64,000 bases of DNA from Agapetus fuscipes (GCA_951799405.1 OX637333.1:12771960-12835959); one strand, 5' to 3'. Counted from the stretch's first letter, positions 42,530 through 53,337 are shown. Translations and numbers: made by a program. Notes: generated from the letters alone by a model not told the origin.

Positions 42530-42993
42530 ACACGCTTGCCTCAAACGCCTTGAGTCAAGGGCTTGCAAGCGCTTGCAAGCTCTTGGAAAACCAAACAGGG
42601 TCATCCACACGCTTGTGCGTGCGTCTGTGTGTGTTAGAATAAGCAAGCATGGCGGACGTCCAGCTTTTAGCTATAACATTTGGATAAACTTATTTTTATT
42701 TAAAAAAAAACAAAACAAAAAGAGAGAAACTAAAAAGAAACGAATAATTCGGCAAAGACGATGGTGGATGATCAAAATTCATAGAAACCGTACCGCACCA
42801 GAATGCGCGCGCACAAGTATGTGTGTGCCTGGCATGCGCATGCGTGAATTCCCTTTGACTTGCGTCAAAAAACCGACTCTGGTCGGATCGGCGACAAGCT
42901 GAGCCAAGGCGGCTTAAGCCACGCCCCCAGCTGAGCCAAACGGCCGTCCACACGCTCGACTTGGCCGAGGTTGGCAAGCGTGTGGATGCCCCA
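42530..42993. mobile_element. MITE, TTA duplication (PIF/Harbinger-like)
   Basis: TGGGGCTTCCACACGCTTGCC (42530-42550) and its near-perfect inverted partner (42973-42993). TTA on both sides (42527-42529, 42994-42996). The interior has CTTGCAAGCGCTTGCAAGC and a TGTGCGTGCG stretch. The 134-codon frame starting at 42498 crosses the end of the element and is not a gene. Confidence 0.88.
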
Positions 42994-43689
42994 TTACAAA
43001 ATAAAAATATTAACGTTATTATTATTCATAAATGCACTAGAATAATAATCATAGCGACTTGTTTGATTTTCAAATCAAGTTAACAATAATGATTTTTTTT
43101 CCGCGTAAATTTCTTCAGTTTACTTTTTATTTTCGAATTATATTTCAAACTTTGAATTGAAGTTGTTTTGCCGTCAAATTACAACTTGTAGAAAAGTGTT
43201 GGAATACTTTTTTTAATCCTAACCTTTTATTTATCTGGTTAAGCTATTTTATTTAATATTCGGAATAATTTCATGCTAAAATAATAGAATGTGGACTCAA
43301 CTCAGCCCAAATTTTAATTTAGCACATTTCATTCGTCAGAAAAAGTCACATTTGTATGAGAATATAAGAGACAAGCAGTCGACAGTCCTTAGCAAACAAT
43401 AGCAAAATATTGAATTGTTTTTTCTACATTTGTCTGTGTCAATTCATGTGCAGGGCTCATTAAATTCCACGATAACTGGCGCTTTCCAGAATTTGAAGCA
43501 AAGATACTAGAAAAAGCAAAAAGAAAAAATAATTGAATAAATGTATTTTTCTCTATTGATACCTTTTTTTCAAAGTTAATTTTTTTATTTTACAAGTGTT
43601 TCATAAATTCGCATCGAAAATAAAGTAGGTAGTTATAAAGAATTCAAGATCCTTCGTAGAAAAAGTTGTCAGAGCCCGTTTCAGTGTAT
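42994..43689. other. No gene recognised
   Basis: AT-rich, nothing identified. Confidence 0.4.
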
Positions 43690-43806
43690 TCGCTGCAACG
43701 CAACGCAACTAAGCTACACATATAGTGTAACTTCTTGCCGCGTTATCCCCGAAGGGGTCGCATGTGGCGAGTTGAGCCTATTTATTTTTACAGGTAAGGT
43801 GGCTAG
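43690..43806 (-). mobile_element. SINE-B 3' fragment
   Basis: Ends in three GTTGC-type units (minus strand TAGTTGCGTTGCGTTGCAGC), again showing a TTGCG-type tail. Truncated near ACCTTACCTGTAAAA. Confidence 0.82.
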
Positions 43807-44092
43807 GCTGCCATTGGTAAAATGGACAACGGAATCGGAACATTCCAATTTTCCATGATGAGGAGACGCCACAGCTGAAGGTGACTCGGATACTTGGCAA
43901 CCAAAAACCAAATGTACAATGGTATTTGGTTAGGAACCTGATGGAGTAGCAGCATAATTCCTCACGGTTTTTTTTGTTTCGACTCCCATGTCCATCACCT
44001 TGGCCCCTAGTCTAAATCAATGTTTACGTAGTCGAATAAGTATTTGTTTCTTTCTGTTTGATACCCTATTGATTAAAATAAAAAGTCTTAAC

Positions 44093-44265
44093 TATAGGTC
44101 AATTGGTTGAATACTTTGCATTGAATACCAGAGGACTAAAGTTCAAACCCCACAAATGATTTAAAATCCAAAATGAAATGCTTACAAGGTTTATTCAGCC
44201 GACACTAGAAATGAGAGTCTGCTCTCTCAGGAACAGAGAAACCTCCACTTCACGTAAAGTAGTGA
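44093..44265 (+). mobile_element. SINE-B, old copy
   Basis: ATAGGTCAATTGGTTGAATA, AAGTTCAAACCCC, TTTATTCAGCCGACAC, AACAGAGAAACCTCCACTTC. Confidence 0.6.
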
Positions 44266-44274
44266 CAACGTCAC

Positions 44275-44400
44275 AATTTATTTATTGCCATTCCCATGGC
44301 ACTATTCCGCTACGGGAGCCTCTGCAAAATTGTCTCAATTTCTTCTATTTAACTCTTTCAATTCATTCGTATCCATTACCTTTTTCATCCATTTTTTTTC
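44275..44400 (-). pseudogene. LINE-B 3' fragment
   Basis: Forward words ATTGCCATTCCCATGGCAC, ACTATTCCGCTACGGG and AACTCTTTCAATTCATTCGT are the complement of the TAGCGGAATGG end and the MNELKE codons. Confidence 0.55.
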
Positions 44401-44540
44401 TTTGTAAGTAGGTAGGTACTTATGCATCCAACTTCAGTTCTTTGCATTCATCCCATTTGAAAATCTCGCTAATTTCAGCTTTGAATTCAATAGGTAAGTA
44501 CATAGATTTAATCATGGACTCAGCTGTCTTCTCCTTCCTA

Positions 44541-44987
44541 TCTATAATCTATAATCTAAGTTGCAAGGATATATTCATTTAAACCTCTCAAATGTTTGCC
44601 CACAAACAAACATGTGTAATTCGCGCTTACAAATGCTGAATGTGTACTTACAAATAAAATCCAAACCTCAAATGAACATAAGCCCTACAATTGCCGACCT
44701 TCCCTGACACAGGGGTGACATTGGCAAATTGAACCATTTTTTACAGTATGGGTGATCAGCCTCATACCAACCTATAAGTCAAGGAATACAAATAATAAAT
44801 AACATTTAAGTATAAAAAAAAACAAAACCTTAAAAAGAAATCTATACAAAAAAAGTCAATAATTTCCTATACAAAAAATGTAGCAAATTAATAAACCAAC
44901 ATTACAAATCAACATTACAGATTAGCCGCCACTTCTTCCTGTCCTTGCATACTTCTTTCATTTCATCCAGAGTAATAACCTTTTTCT
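44541..44987 (-). mobile_element. LINE-A 3' end, minus
   Basis: Complete U (44541-44786), spacer with TAATAAACCAACATTAC, and the last ~30 codons (KKVITLDEMKEVCKDRKK, then WRLICN). Truncated at 44987, where a different repeat begins. Confidence 0.87.
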
Positions 44988-45069
44988 TGTTAGAAATATT
45001 TATATGTTGTCTGGGAAGTCTCTCCCTGCGCCATTGAAGACCAGCTATCCCTCCACCTCTTAGAGTGAC

Positions 45070-45170
45070 TTGTTTTTGTCATTGTCCTGAGGATGCCTTT
45101 TTAGGCGAAAACGTTTGACAGAGTTAAAATAATAAAAGTGAATTGAAACAGTGTGTTTATTTAATTAATT
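45070..45170 (+). other. Recurrent CTGANGA...GAAAACGTTT motif
   Basis: CCTGAGGATGCCTTTTTAGG then CGAAAACGTTTGACAGAG and AATAATAAAAGTGAATTG. Stem GCCT/AGGC. Same architecture as at 24740-24800. Confidence 0.4.
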
Positions 45171-46075
45171 AACAATATCAAAATATTTGCTTGCCTTTTC
45201 TCTAGCAATCCGGCCGCGCGACGTCACATTTTTTTAAAATATAATATTTTGCCGTGCCTTTTATGATTTTGTAGAACCAGTAAGTATTTTTTACGTTTGA
45301 GGTAGTTATAATAAACTTGTCAGAGATTTTCATTTATGCATTATTAATTGCAGTATAGACGCATGTAGGTAGACAAAGAAAAAATATCAATCTTTGTTAT
45401 GGTGCTGGATATTTAAGAAAATATATAAATAGATTACTATCTGAGCAGTAGCCTAGGATACATTAAATTATTTTTAAATCAGTAGTCAGCAGTGAGTTGG
45501 GTTTTTTTTTTTAAATAAGTGTCAAAGACTGGGTTTCCAAAATATCTCTTGGTAAATTATTGTGAATTTCAATGGTTGCGTTTTCATAAAGGCTTTAAGT
45601 AAATTTAACCGCTTCACCAATTCTGGCACCCGGGTCATTTCTCCCAACTTTACCCTCTAGATCGTGACCTGGCTGAGTTGAAATCTTCCAACATTTTGCC
45701 ACATGTTTTTTCTTGTTTCTGAAGATACCTACACATAGCGCCCAAATGTGCCGGCCATATGTGTTTTGATAAGAGGTACATGCCGCTGTCTAAAATTACA
45801 TATTTCTACTGAACAAACAAAGACGGAGATATATATATATGTGTCCATACTGGTGGTGACAGGTTAGAACGCCACAGTGACAAAACAACATATGACAGAA
45901 CATCACATGACAACTAGGGATTGCAATCCAGCAGCATTTTCAATCCAGCTGGATTTTTGCTGGATCAACACTATTCCAGCTGGATCCAGCGCGGATCCAG
46001 CAATTTATTAATTTTTGAAGAAATGAAACTGTTTTGTTTTTAATACTTAGGAAATGTGTTAATTAAACATTTTAA

Positions 46076-46318
46076 GGGAAAGGATGCGGAAGGGGAAGGC
46101 CGAGGAAAGAATGGTTAGACCAAATAGGTGAGATTGCGAAAGAATGGAACCTGCAGAGTGAAAATAAGAGAAGAGTATGTATGAAAAAGGTGATGAATAT
46201 TGAGAAAATGAAAGTGGTTTGTAAGGACAGAAAAAAGTGGAGGCGCATCTGCGGAGGTACCGGCCACCCCTAGTGGAACGGCGGCAGGATACAGTAACAG
46301 TACAGTAACAGTTAACAA
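46076..46318 (+). mobile_element. LINE-B 3' end, nested in the hAT
   Basis: The frame 46082-46273 gives GCGRGRPRKEWLDQIGEIAKE, VCMKKVMNIEKMKVVCKDR and KKWRRICGGTGHP with stop, open throughout. 3' end GAACGGCGGCAGGATACAGT with ACAGTA repeats. Close to the copy at 35202-35874. Confidence 0.87.
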
Positions 46319-46453
46319 AATAACAAATCACAATAATCAAAATTGTAACATAAACTCTTACTTTTAGAGTAGACAAACAGAGTAAAAGTTATAACGAAAA
46401 TAAGTATTTTCTTGACTTTTTATTAAGACAAAATTTATCTTTTTTTCTGGTAC

Positions 46454-47480
46454 CTAGTATGATCTCAAGAAACATATGGAATTAATGGTGTTGTCTCCCA
46501 ACCGGCTTCTTAATGAACTGCATATATATCTGGCTGCAGAGAAGGCCCTTTCTGCCTTTACACTTGTTGGTTAGTTTCTGATAATCGTAATCTAACGTTG
46601 ATAATCGTAAATTAAAGTTCGGTTTTCACCTCTTACTCCCTCACTATCATAAACATTTTTTTTTTTTTAATATCTTATAATCCTTCTGAGTTCTCGTTTT
46701 TTTCGGTTTCATGAAGTTTTCTTTCTCACATTTTAGCTTAATCTCCAGTTCTTGTTTCAATTCAAATTCAGTGTGTCCGGTTTATCCTGTCCATAGTTTT
46801 CTACTTCCATTATATCTTCTTGCTCTTGCACTGTTGATGGTTCTACTAAATATGCGTTTACACGATTCAGCATATTTTCATCTCCTGACGCATTGCATAT
46901 TTTTTTGGTAATGGGAAATTTCTTCGTCATACTTCTTAGGGTTCTTTAGATAAATCTGCAAACCTGTGACATCGGTAAGACGCCGTTCTTCGATTCTGTT
47001 GTGGAGTGCCTCAGAAAGATCTGCACTCAAGATTATGTCCTAACTTTTTAGTTTGTCTAAGACAAATTTTAGGGTTGTGTCAGCAGTTATCACACTCCGC
47101 TCTCTTCTGGAGAGAACTTCAACGGCCTGTTTAACCGGTTGAAAACTGGCGTCCTGGCGATCAGCTCACTGATTAGTGACCACTCGTCTGCTGAGAATTT
47201 AGTTTCTGAGGCAGTGTCTATGAAGGCTTTATCGATGCAAACTTTTCAACTTTCAGCAAAAACGTTTCAGCATGCTGAGCAAACTGTTCCACCTAGTACA
47301 GCAGTCAAGACTACTACTCAATTCTTTGCTCTTTGCTTCCTTTATATATATTTGCAACAACATCTCATCTTTGGTAGGTGATCTTTTAAAAGTCTACAAC
47401 TTTTCGCATTTTATTAAAAAGCTCACTGTATCGCTGAATTACTTCATGTTTAGCCGGTGTTAGTTTAATTACTACAACTA
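46454..47480 (-). pseudogene. hAT transposase, decayed
   Basis: Minus-strand pieces in order: LIQRYSELFNKMRKVV, LDCCTRWNSLLSMLKRFLL, FSADEWSLISELIARTPVF, DLSEALHNRIEERRLTDVTG, LQIYLKNPKKYDEE, and at 46454-46570 PTSVKAERAFSAARYICSS with LRSRLGDNTINSICFLRS. These match the catalytic-core spacing and the C-terminal dimerisation domain (AERAFSAA...R.RL) of hAT transposases. The enzyme cuts and rejoins element ends, leaving 8-bp duplications as seen here. Several frameshifts and stops separate the pieces. The N-terminal BED-type zinc finger is not seen. Confidence 0.88.
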
Positions 47481-47919
47481 AGCCTTCATTGGTGTCCGTG
47501 TCTTCGTCATCATAATAGAGCGGCAGCATCGCTCCCGCCGAGCTGTAAGAGCATCTAGCAAAGCGCCAATGCTGGCAAGCCAGACTTTATGACATTATTT
47601 GGAAAGTTTTATACTTGCGGATCCGCAGCGCTGGATCCAGCAGCCGGTGCTGGATCCAGCAGGTCGAAAAATGCGCTGGATCCAGCTGGATTGCTGGATG
47701 AGGGATCCAGCAATTGCAATCCCTAATGACAACACTTCACATGACATTACATCACAATGACAATACATTACATGAAAAAACATCACAACGATCAAACAAC
47801 ATAGAAAATACATCACTATGACAAAACAACACTAGGACAAAACACCACATGACAAAACATCATATACTTAAAACAGAACATACCAACAACACGGCATATG
47901 AAAAACATCATATGACAAT

Positions 47920-48357
47920 GAATGGGATATCCTGAGTCATAATAAAAGAAGAGCTTGTATGAAGAAGGCTATGACTCTGGATGAAATGAAAGAAGTACAT
48001 ATGTAAGGACAGAAAAAATAGCGGTTGATCTGTAATGTTGGCGACTAGGGCTAGGGTTTTGATGTTTTTACATATTATTATTTGACTATTTGTAAAAATG
48101 TATTTTTTTTTGTGTATGTTCCTTGACTTATATGCGGCTGACCACCCAAGCTGTAGAAAATGGTTCACTTTGCCAATGTCACCCCTGTTCCAGGGACGGT
48201 CGGATAGAGTTGCAGGGTGTATGTTCATTTCGGATTTGGGTTTTTATAATATTATAAGTCCACATGCGGCATGTTTAAGCGCGAACTTTTACGTGTCTGC
48301 TTGTGAAAATGCATATAATGTGAATCCCCAAGTTGCATATCTTTGCCACTTAGATTA
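47920..48357 (+). mobile_element. LINE-A 3' end in the minisatellite
   Basis: GAATGGGATATCCTGAGTCA, codons for KKAMTLDEMKEV, a 2-base insertion giving ACATATGTAAGGAC, then the spacer and U ending TTTGCCACTTAGATTAG. Confidence 0.85.
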
Positions 48358-48385
48358 GACAAAACATCAAAAACAACACTAACAT

Positions 48386-48750
48386 TGAATTTGATTATTA
48401 TAAGTCCTTGACTTATAATTTAGCGTGGGGACAAGGGCGTACCCAGAATCAAAACTATTGTTTGTAGTACTAATGTTTTGAAAATCCAAGATGAAAAATT
48501 GCACACAACCTTATTTTATGCTTTAAAGTCATGTTTAGTCCACTGTACATTTTATTTTGATTATTAAAATGGTTATTTCAATAACTGTAATACATTCCAG
48601 AACAAAAATGAATAAGTATCTAGGTGTTTTTTACTTCCATGGAGGGTCAGCATGAGCCTTGTAAATGTCAATGCAACTTTTCAATTTGAATATACTCGTA
48701 TAGTATCAATCAAAGGTATTGTAAAGGTCAATAGGTATAGAATAGGATAG
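48386..48750. other. No gene recognised
   Basis: AT-rich. A stray TCCTTGACTTATAA at ~48402 may be a U head remnant. Confidence 0.4.
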
Positions 48751-48993
48751 ATAATGGTTCACTTTGCCAGTGTCACCCCTGTTTCATGGGAGGTCGGCAA
48801 GAGTTGCAGGGTGTATGTTCATTTGAGATTTGTGTTATGTTTTGAGTCCACATGCAGCATGTACAATCGTAAACTTTTATACGTGTCTGCTTGTAGGCAT
48901 TCTGAATTCCAAATGTTATAATTATATCCTTGCAACTTAGATTTGATTTGATGGGTGGACAGTCTCATACCAAACTATAAGTCAAGGAACAAA
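48751..48993 (+). repeat. LINE-A tail (U) followed by an inverted U head
   Basis: Plus copy 48751-48954 (AATGGTTCACTTTGCCAGTG to GCAACTTAGATTTGATTTG), then GGGTGGACAGTCTCATACC and ACTATAAGTCAAGG in the opposite direction. This arrangement is not explained by a single simple insertion. Confidence 0.75.
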
Positions 48994-49387
48994 ATTGTAG
49001 GTATCATACCACAGACAATTATACTGACATTTGACAATAATTATAGGAAATTCATTTTGTTTTGCACAATAAACATGCACAACCATGTTCCTTACCTTTT
49101 GTTATTAATTTTGATTTTTAATTAATTATTTTCCACGCACTACATTTTGCCCCCTTATTTTGAGTTATTATTTCAAGAATGAATTGAAAATAAATAATAT
49201 TCTTTGTGAATTTCTTCTTTGTTTGTTTGTTTCTGTTGCTTCTGCGTTTAATTGGTTTGTTAATAAAATAAGGATACCTATGTATTTTTTTAAAAAGGGC
49301 CGCACTCAGAGCAACTAATAAAGGATACCTTGGTACAAATAAAAGTTAAGATAAAATTATTTTTGCGATTGTAAGATTAATTCGCAA
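48994..49387. other. No gene recognised
   Basis: AT-rich, nothing identified. Confidence 0.4.
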
Positions 49388-49525
49388 ACGCAACTAAGCT
49401 ACACATATATTGTAACGACTTGACGCGTTCTCCCCGAAGGTCGTTAGTGGCGGGTGAACCAATTCACAAACCCGAGCCCTCGGCATGGAATGCAAGCACT
49501 CTAACAGCTAAGCTATCGACCGGAA
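49388..49525 (-). mobile_element. SINE-B, head joined directly to tail
   Basis: tRNA-like head (CGGTCGATAGCTTAGCTG, CATGCCGAGGGCTCGGG) and the 3' end (GGGGAGAACGCGTCAAG, TTAGTTGCGTTTGCG) with the ~190-bp body deleted. Confidence 0.8.
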
Positions 49526-49551
49526 AATTTCATCAATAATTCACCCTTTTA

Positions 49552-49720
49552 ATGCCATCCCTTTTTTAGGGAAAGTCGGATTGGTTTTGCAGGGTTGATG
49601 CTCATTTTCGTTTTGTTTTTTTAATTTTTTTAATGCAGATATGGAAGCTCGAACTTACACGTGTTTGCTTGTTGGCGTGCATTAAATGTAAGCCTTAAGT
49701 TGTGCAACTTAGATTATAGA
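49552..49720 (+). repeat. LINE-A tail (U), diverged
   Basis: AATGCCATCCCTTTTTTAGG, AAGCTCGAACTTACACGTGT, GTGCAACTTAGATTATAG. Confidence 0.7.
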
Positions 49721-49802
49721 CAGATTTATGTGGCACCAAGTTCGAGTAACAAAGCTGTTCTCAAACCGTGATAAAGAGGAAAACGTATTTAAATATTATT
49801 TT

Positions 49803-50109
49803 TTTAAGAAAGCCAATGCGGGAGACTCCCTAGATTCGAGAGACTCTAAGGGTCTATGACACTTGTTATAGTGCCGCAGAGGTGTTGGTGATGTGGCAGT
49901 TGTCCATCTCCGGTTGCAGGGCCGTTAGCTGCGCAGTGCTGTGGTGTGTGTGGCGTTGCTTTGTTTTGAGACACTGAGAGGAAATGGCGATTGATATTGG
50001 ATTTGAAAAGGGCAAGGTTAAATTGGGATGGAAACACAGATACTGGTAACTCATTCCATAAGCGGGCAGTTTGGCAGAGGAATGAGTTGTGAAAACACCA
50101 AGTTCTCAT
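49803..50109 (-). pseudogene. LINE-D 3' end (CR1/Jockey-like ORF2 C-terminus and stem-loop)
   Basis: The minus-strand frame 49846-50109 reads FHNSFLCQTARLWNELPVSV, FPSQFNLALFKSNINRHF and ends SVIDP with TAG at 49846-49848. W-N-E-L-P...F-x-x-N-x-x-x-F-K is the terminal signature of CR1/Jockey ORF2. The 3' UTR is only ~45 bp and contains an inverted pair CCCTTAGA/TCTAGGG (49828-49852), ending TTTCTTAAAAAAA. The last ~12 codons plus this UTR are the sequence found as the tail of two SINE-A copies. Upstream, minus-strand similarity to LINE coding DNA may continue to about 50230. Partner RT at 17800-18735 is possibly the same family. Confidence 0.87.
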
Positions 50110-50364
50110 AGTTTTGATATCGACTGCAAATGGTTGAATGTGAGCCGTTCTACGAGTTGCCCTTGTTGTGACGAGAGGAGGGGGTATAAGTGAAGATATT
50201 TCATCAGAGCAGACGCCATTGTAGTACCTATAGTAGATTACATATATTTATCATTTTTTTGTACAAACATTAAGATTAACTTAAATTCAGGTCGCACGAC
50301 GTCTTCCCCTCATTTCTGCTATTAATTTTATCACAAACGGATTTCGAACATGCGTTCCTTTTTC
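50110..50364. other. No separate gene
   Basis: The left part is probably more LINE-D coding sequence (GAACGGCTCACATTCAACC on the minus strand). The right part is unassigned. Confidence 0.35.
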
Positions 50365-50550
50365 AAATTTCGATCCCTACCGAGAGTGTCGGAAATGGTT
50401 TCCCGTTTCGATGTTTATTTCAAACAAAAATAAAATACCGGCAAGTCTCACTAAGCCTTCACTAGAAATGGGATCCGGCCTCGATACTCGTGACCTCGGA
50501 AACCCCCACTTGAACCGAAGTTGCACTTTATGTGTAGCTTAGTTGCGTCG
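50365..50550 (+). mobile_element. SINE-B, 5'-truncated and internally deleted
   Basis: Begins at the B box region (TTTCGATCCCTACCGAG), GGTTTCCCGTTTCGATGTTT, AAGCCTTCACTAGAAATGGG, then a jump to TTGCACTTTATGTGTAGC and TTAGTTGCG. Confidence 0.82.
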
Positions 50551-51775
50551 AATGATATATGTAGTTTATTAAAGCTTATAAACATAGTTAAAATTTCAAT
50601 TCATCCCTGTTTGAAAGGAAATGTGATATTATCTATAATGAATAATTTGTTTCGTGTTTTTAACATTTTACAAAGGCTTCCCAAATGCTAATTACACTAA
50701 CTGAGATAGAAAGAGAGGGAAGAGATCACCCTTGGCCTATTCGCTCACTCTTAAATGTAGAATACACAAAAACAACGTAAAAATAATTGAAATTAAATAA
50801 TAATAACTAATTAAATCATGAAACGGAGATGTTTGGGTAGAATAGGGGTAAACGAATCCGATGGAATGGTTGAAAATATGGAAAAAAATGTGAAAGATAC
50901 AGATAAATATCATTTAAATTACAGGGTAACAATGCACGGCAAGGAACACATTTTAAGATTATCAATCGATAATTTATCATCTTTCGTGTAAGGGAATTAT
51001 CTACATTATAAATATCAAATGACGATCGTTGGCAACGGCATCAATCGAGGGTGGCTGAACCGTTTAAGCTGTTTTCCATTCCCAAACGAGATTAAAATCT
51101 TTTACATTCGTTAGAAGAAGAAGAAAGAATTTATTTGTTTAAACTTTTCCCTTGTTGCTCATTTTGACTTAATCCAGATATGCCTAAAATAATTTCCTTT
51201 TAGGTTTAAGCTGGAAGTACGGTCGTTTGACACATTGTCAAATATAATAACTACCTATACAGTTAGGGAAGTAAACTTTTCAGATATAAGACCATAGAAC
51301 TCCATGTATAAGACGAACCGTTATGGGAGAACACTCTGGTAACTCTCGTCGTTTCGTTGGCAACGTAGCCAACGTCTTGAGGAGACACCCTCTCTGTACG
51401 ACGATTGAGTATGAACTCTTGGAGGAGAGAGTAGCCAGCGAATCGTTGAGAATGATGCAAGTTCGCCCATAGCCGTGGATTGAGTTTTCATGTTTTCCTG
51501 CTGAATTTATCCAAAAAAAAAATCTTACACGTTTTTCTTTTCAAACATTTTTTCAAGAGTGAGGAACTTTAAGCATTTTTTGTGTACGGAAAAAAAACCC
51601 AAAAAATATTAGAAATTGGTCTATCGCGTTATCATTTCACACAATGTCATATGCAACCGAGCGTTAAATCTATTTTTTATGCGTATCAAATGAACTGTAG
51701 TACTTACTTGGAGATTTCTGAAAATATTTTTTTTATTCGTAACGAGGTATTCGTAAATTCTTATTTTTTTTTTTT
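50551..51775. other. No gene recognised
   Basis: The minus frame 51263-51460 has no motif. AGTACGGTCGTTTGACACA at 51217-51235 resembles ATTACGGTCGTTTGACATT at 52732-52750; possible shared element end, unproven. Confidence 0.4.
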
Positions 51776-51940
51776 TGCAAGAAATGAGAACCAGCCCCTC
51801 CGGGAGCAGGGAAACCCCCACTTCATCTGAAAGTGGTTTGTGTGTGGCCCGGCCACCTTACCTGTAAAAATAAATAGGTCCCGAATCGCCACATGCGAAC
51901 CCTTTGGGGATAACGCTATATGTGTAGCTTAGTTGCTTTG
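51776..51940 (+). mobile_element. SINE-B 3' half
   Basis: GCAAGAAATGAGAACCAGCC to GCTATATGTGTAGCTTAGTT, with GGCAAGAAGTTACA deleted before the end. Confidence 0.85.
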
Positions 51941-51990
51941 CGTAAAGAGGTATACTTTTTGAAGTTGCAAAGAAATTAAGATATAATAGT

Positions 51991-52580
51991 CATGTCAGAT
52001 TTAAGAGTTATGTATGTCTTATTTAAAGACATGTCAGATTTAAAAGTCATGTCAGGTGTAAGAGTCATGTCATATGTAAGAGTCACGTCAGATTTAAGAG
52101 TTATGTTATATTTAAGAGTCACGTCAGATTTAAGAGTTATGTTATATTTAAGAGGCATGTCAGATTTAAGAGTTATGTATGTCTTATTTAAAGACATGTC
52201 AGATTTAAAAGTCATGTCAGGTGTAAGAGTCATGTCATATGTAAGAGTCACGTCAGATTTAAGAGTTATGTTATATTTAAGAGTCACGTCAGATTTAAGA
52301 GTTATGTTATATTTAAGAGGCATGTCAGATTTAAGAGTTATGTATGTCTTATTTAAAGACATGTCAGATTTAAAAGTCATGTCAGGTGTAAGAGTCATGT
52401 CATATGTAAGAGTCACGTCAGATTTAAGAGTTATGTTATATTTAAGAGGCATGTCAGATTTCAAAGACATGTCAAATTTAAGAGTCACGTCAGATTTAAG
52501 AGTTATTTCATATTTAAGAGTCATGTCATATTTTAGAGTCACGTCAGATTTAAGAGTTATGTCATAATTAAGAGTCATGT
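51991..52580 (+). repeat. 18-bp minisatellite with 165-bp higher-order unit
   Basis: Monomer type CATGTCAGATTTAAGAGT (18 bp). Eight 18-mers and one 21-mer (TATGTATGTCTTATTTAAAGA) form a 165-bp block starting at 51991, 52156 and 52321. The third block lacks two monomers, and the array trails off in single variants. Because 18, 21 and 165 are multiples of three, both strands stay open for ~190-200 codons; this is not evidence for a gene. Confidence 0.95.
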
Positions 52581-52723
52581 TGAAAGGAGATGCTTGGTGG
52601 AATGATAGAGTGAAAGAAACTGTGAAAGTTAAGAAAAACTGTTATGAAAATTGGCTGAATGATAGAAATGATAGAAAGCTAGAAGACGAATATAAGATAG
52701 CTAAGAGAATGGCGAAGATTTAA
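52577..52723 (+). pseudogene. LINE-type linker fragment between endonuclease and RT
   Basis: A 48-codon frame: GDAWWNDRVKETVKVKKNCY, ENWLNDRNDRKLEDEYK, IAKRMAKI, stop. WWN-x-x-V-K-x-x-x-K-x-K-K-x-x-Y-x-x-W is typical of the segment just before the RT domain in RTE-like elements. It fits directly before the MAKSIIYESK fragment at 58181, so it probably belongs to LINE-A or LINE-B. It begins immediately at the end of the 18-bp array. Confidence 0.6.
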
Positions 52724-53070
52724 GTTAGAATTACGGTCGTTTGACATTTTAACAATTATATTATTTTTAAAACTAATTAAGAGGGAGTTATAGATACACG
52801 GAATTCGTAAAAAATCGTAAAATTCGTAATCTGTTGATAAATGTCGTAACTAAATAAGGTTAGCACTTTTTTATAATGTTTAACTTTGACTGTGTGCCGG
52901 CAGATGTGCTAGCTAAAATAATAATATTTTTTTCTACAATTCCACACTAAGACGGCCAGACCCTACCAATACATTGATATTATTCACTTTGTCTGCTATC
53001 CGGTCATTATAATACATTGGCATACTGTCAAACGTAGGGATCTCCAAATCGAGGTTATTTAAAAAAATAA
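52724..53070. other. No gene recognised
   Basis: ATTACGGTCGTTTGACATT at the left and ACTGTCAAACGTAGGG at the right are loosely inverted and might bound a MITE of about 300 bp. Confidence 0.35.
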
Positions 53071-53337
53071 AAAATAGGCTGATTTAATTGGTGAGCGCTG
53101 TTTTTATGTGTTACAAAGCGCCAATTGTCAAGCAAGACCCAGTTGCTGGATAAAGTAAAGCTGGATGGACCTTTGGTGACCGGTCATTGGGAAAGGTTTT
53201 TTCGTTCACACGAAATTTCGTTCAAACGACTTTCGGTCACATATAGATGTGCTCCACAGAATATCTTAGAAAACCTGTTCGTTAACAAACTATTTATTTT
53301 CACGATTCGTTATTTCGACAATTAAAAAAAAATAATG
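53071..53337 (-). mobile_element. SINE-A-derived composite with a foreign middle
   Basis: Minus-strand order: TGGAGCACATCTATATGTGA, 15-mer-like steps (CCGAAAGTCGTTTGAACG, AAATTTCGTGTGAACG), CAATGACCGGTCACCAAAGG, SINE-A core, then a shortened tail. A ~110-bp AT-rich piece (GTTAACAAACTATTTATT) lies upstream. 53113-53406 is repeated exactly at 55112-55405. Confidence 0.75.

Larger units (their letters stand above)
45915..47725. mobile_element. hAT transposon, 1.8 kb, decayed
   Basis: Ends TAGGGATTGCAATCCAGC and GATCCAGCAATTGCAATCCCTA. ATGACAAC is duplicated at 45907-45914 and 47726-47733. Palindromic CTGGATCCAGC words cluster at both subterminal regions. Contains transposase remains on the minus strand and a LINE-B insertion (46076-46318). 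Confidence 0.94.
45863..48385. repeat. Degenerate (ACATCACATGACAAA)n minisatellite with two insertions
   Basis: CAAAACAACATATGACAGAA, CATCACATGACAAC and similar words occupy 45863-45914, 47726-47919 and 48358-48385. The hAT element and a LINE-A interrupt one original array. Confidence 0.78.

Noticed and set aside
42498..42902. 134-codon plus-strand ORF
   Set aside because: It crosses the end of a MITE with clear inverted ends and shows no domain.
51976..52578. Opposing ORFs of 200 and 191 codons
   Set aside because: Produced by an 18-bp minisatellite whose periods are multiples of three; repeats of LRVMSD-type words carry no domain.
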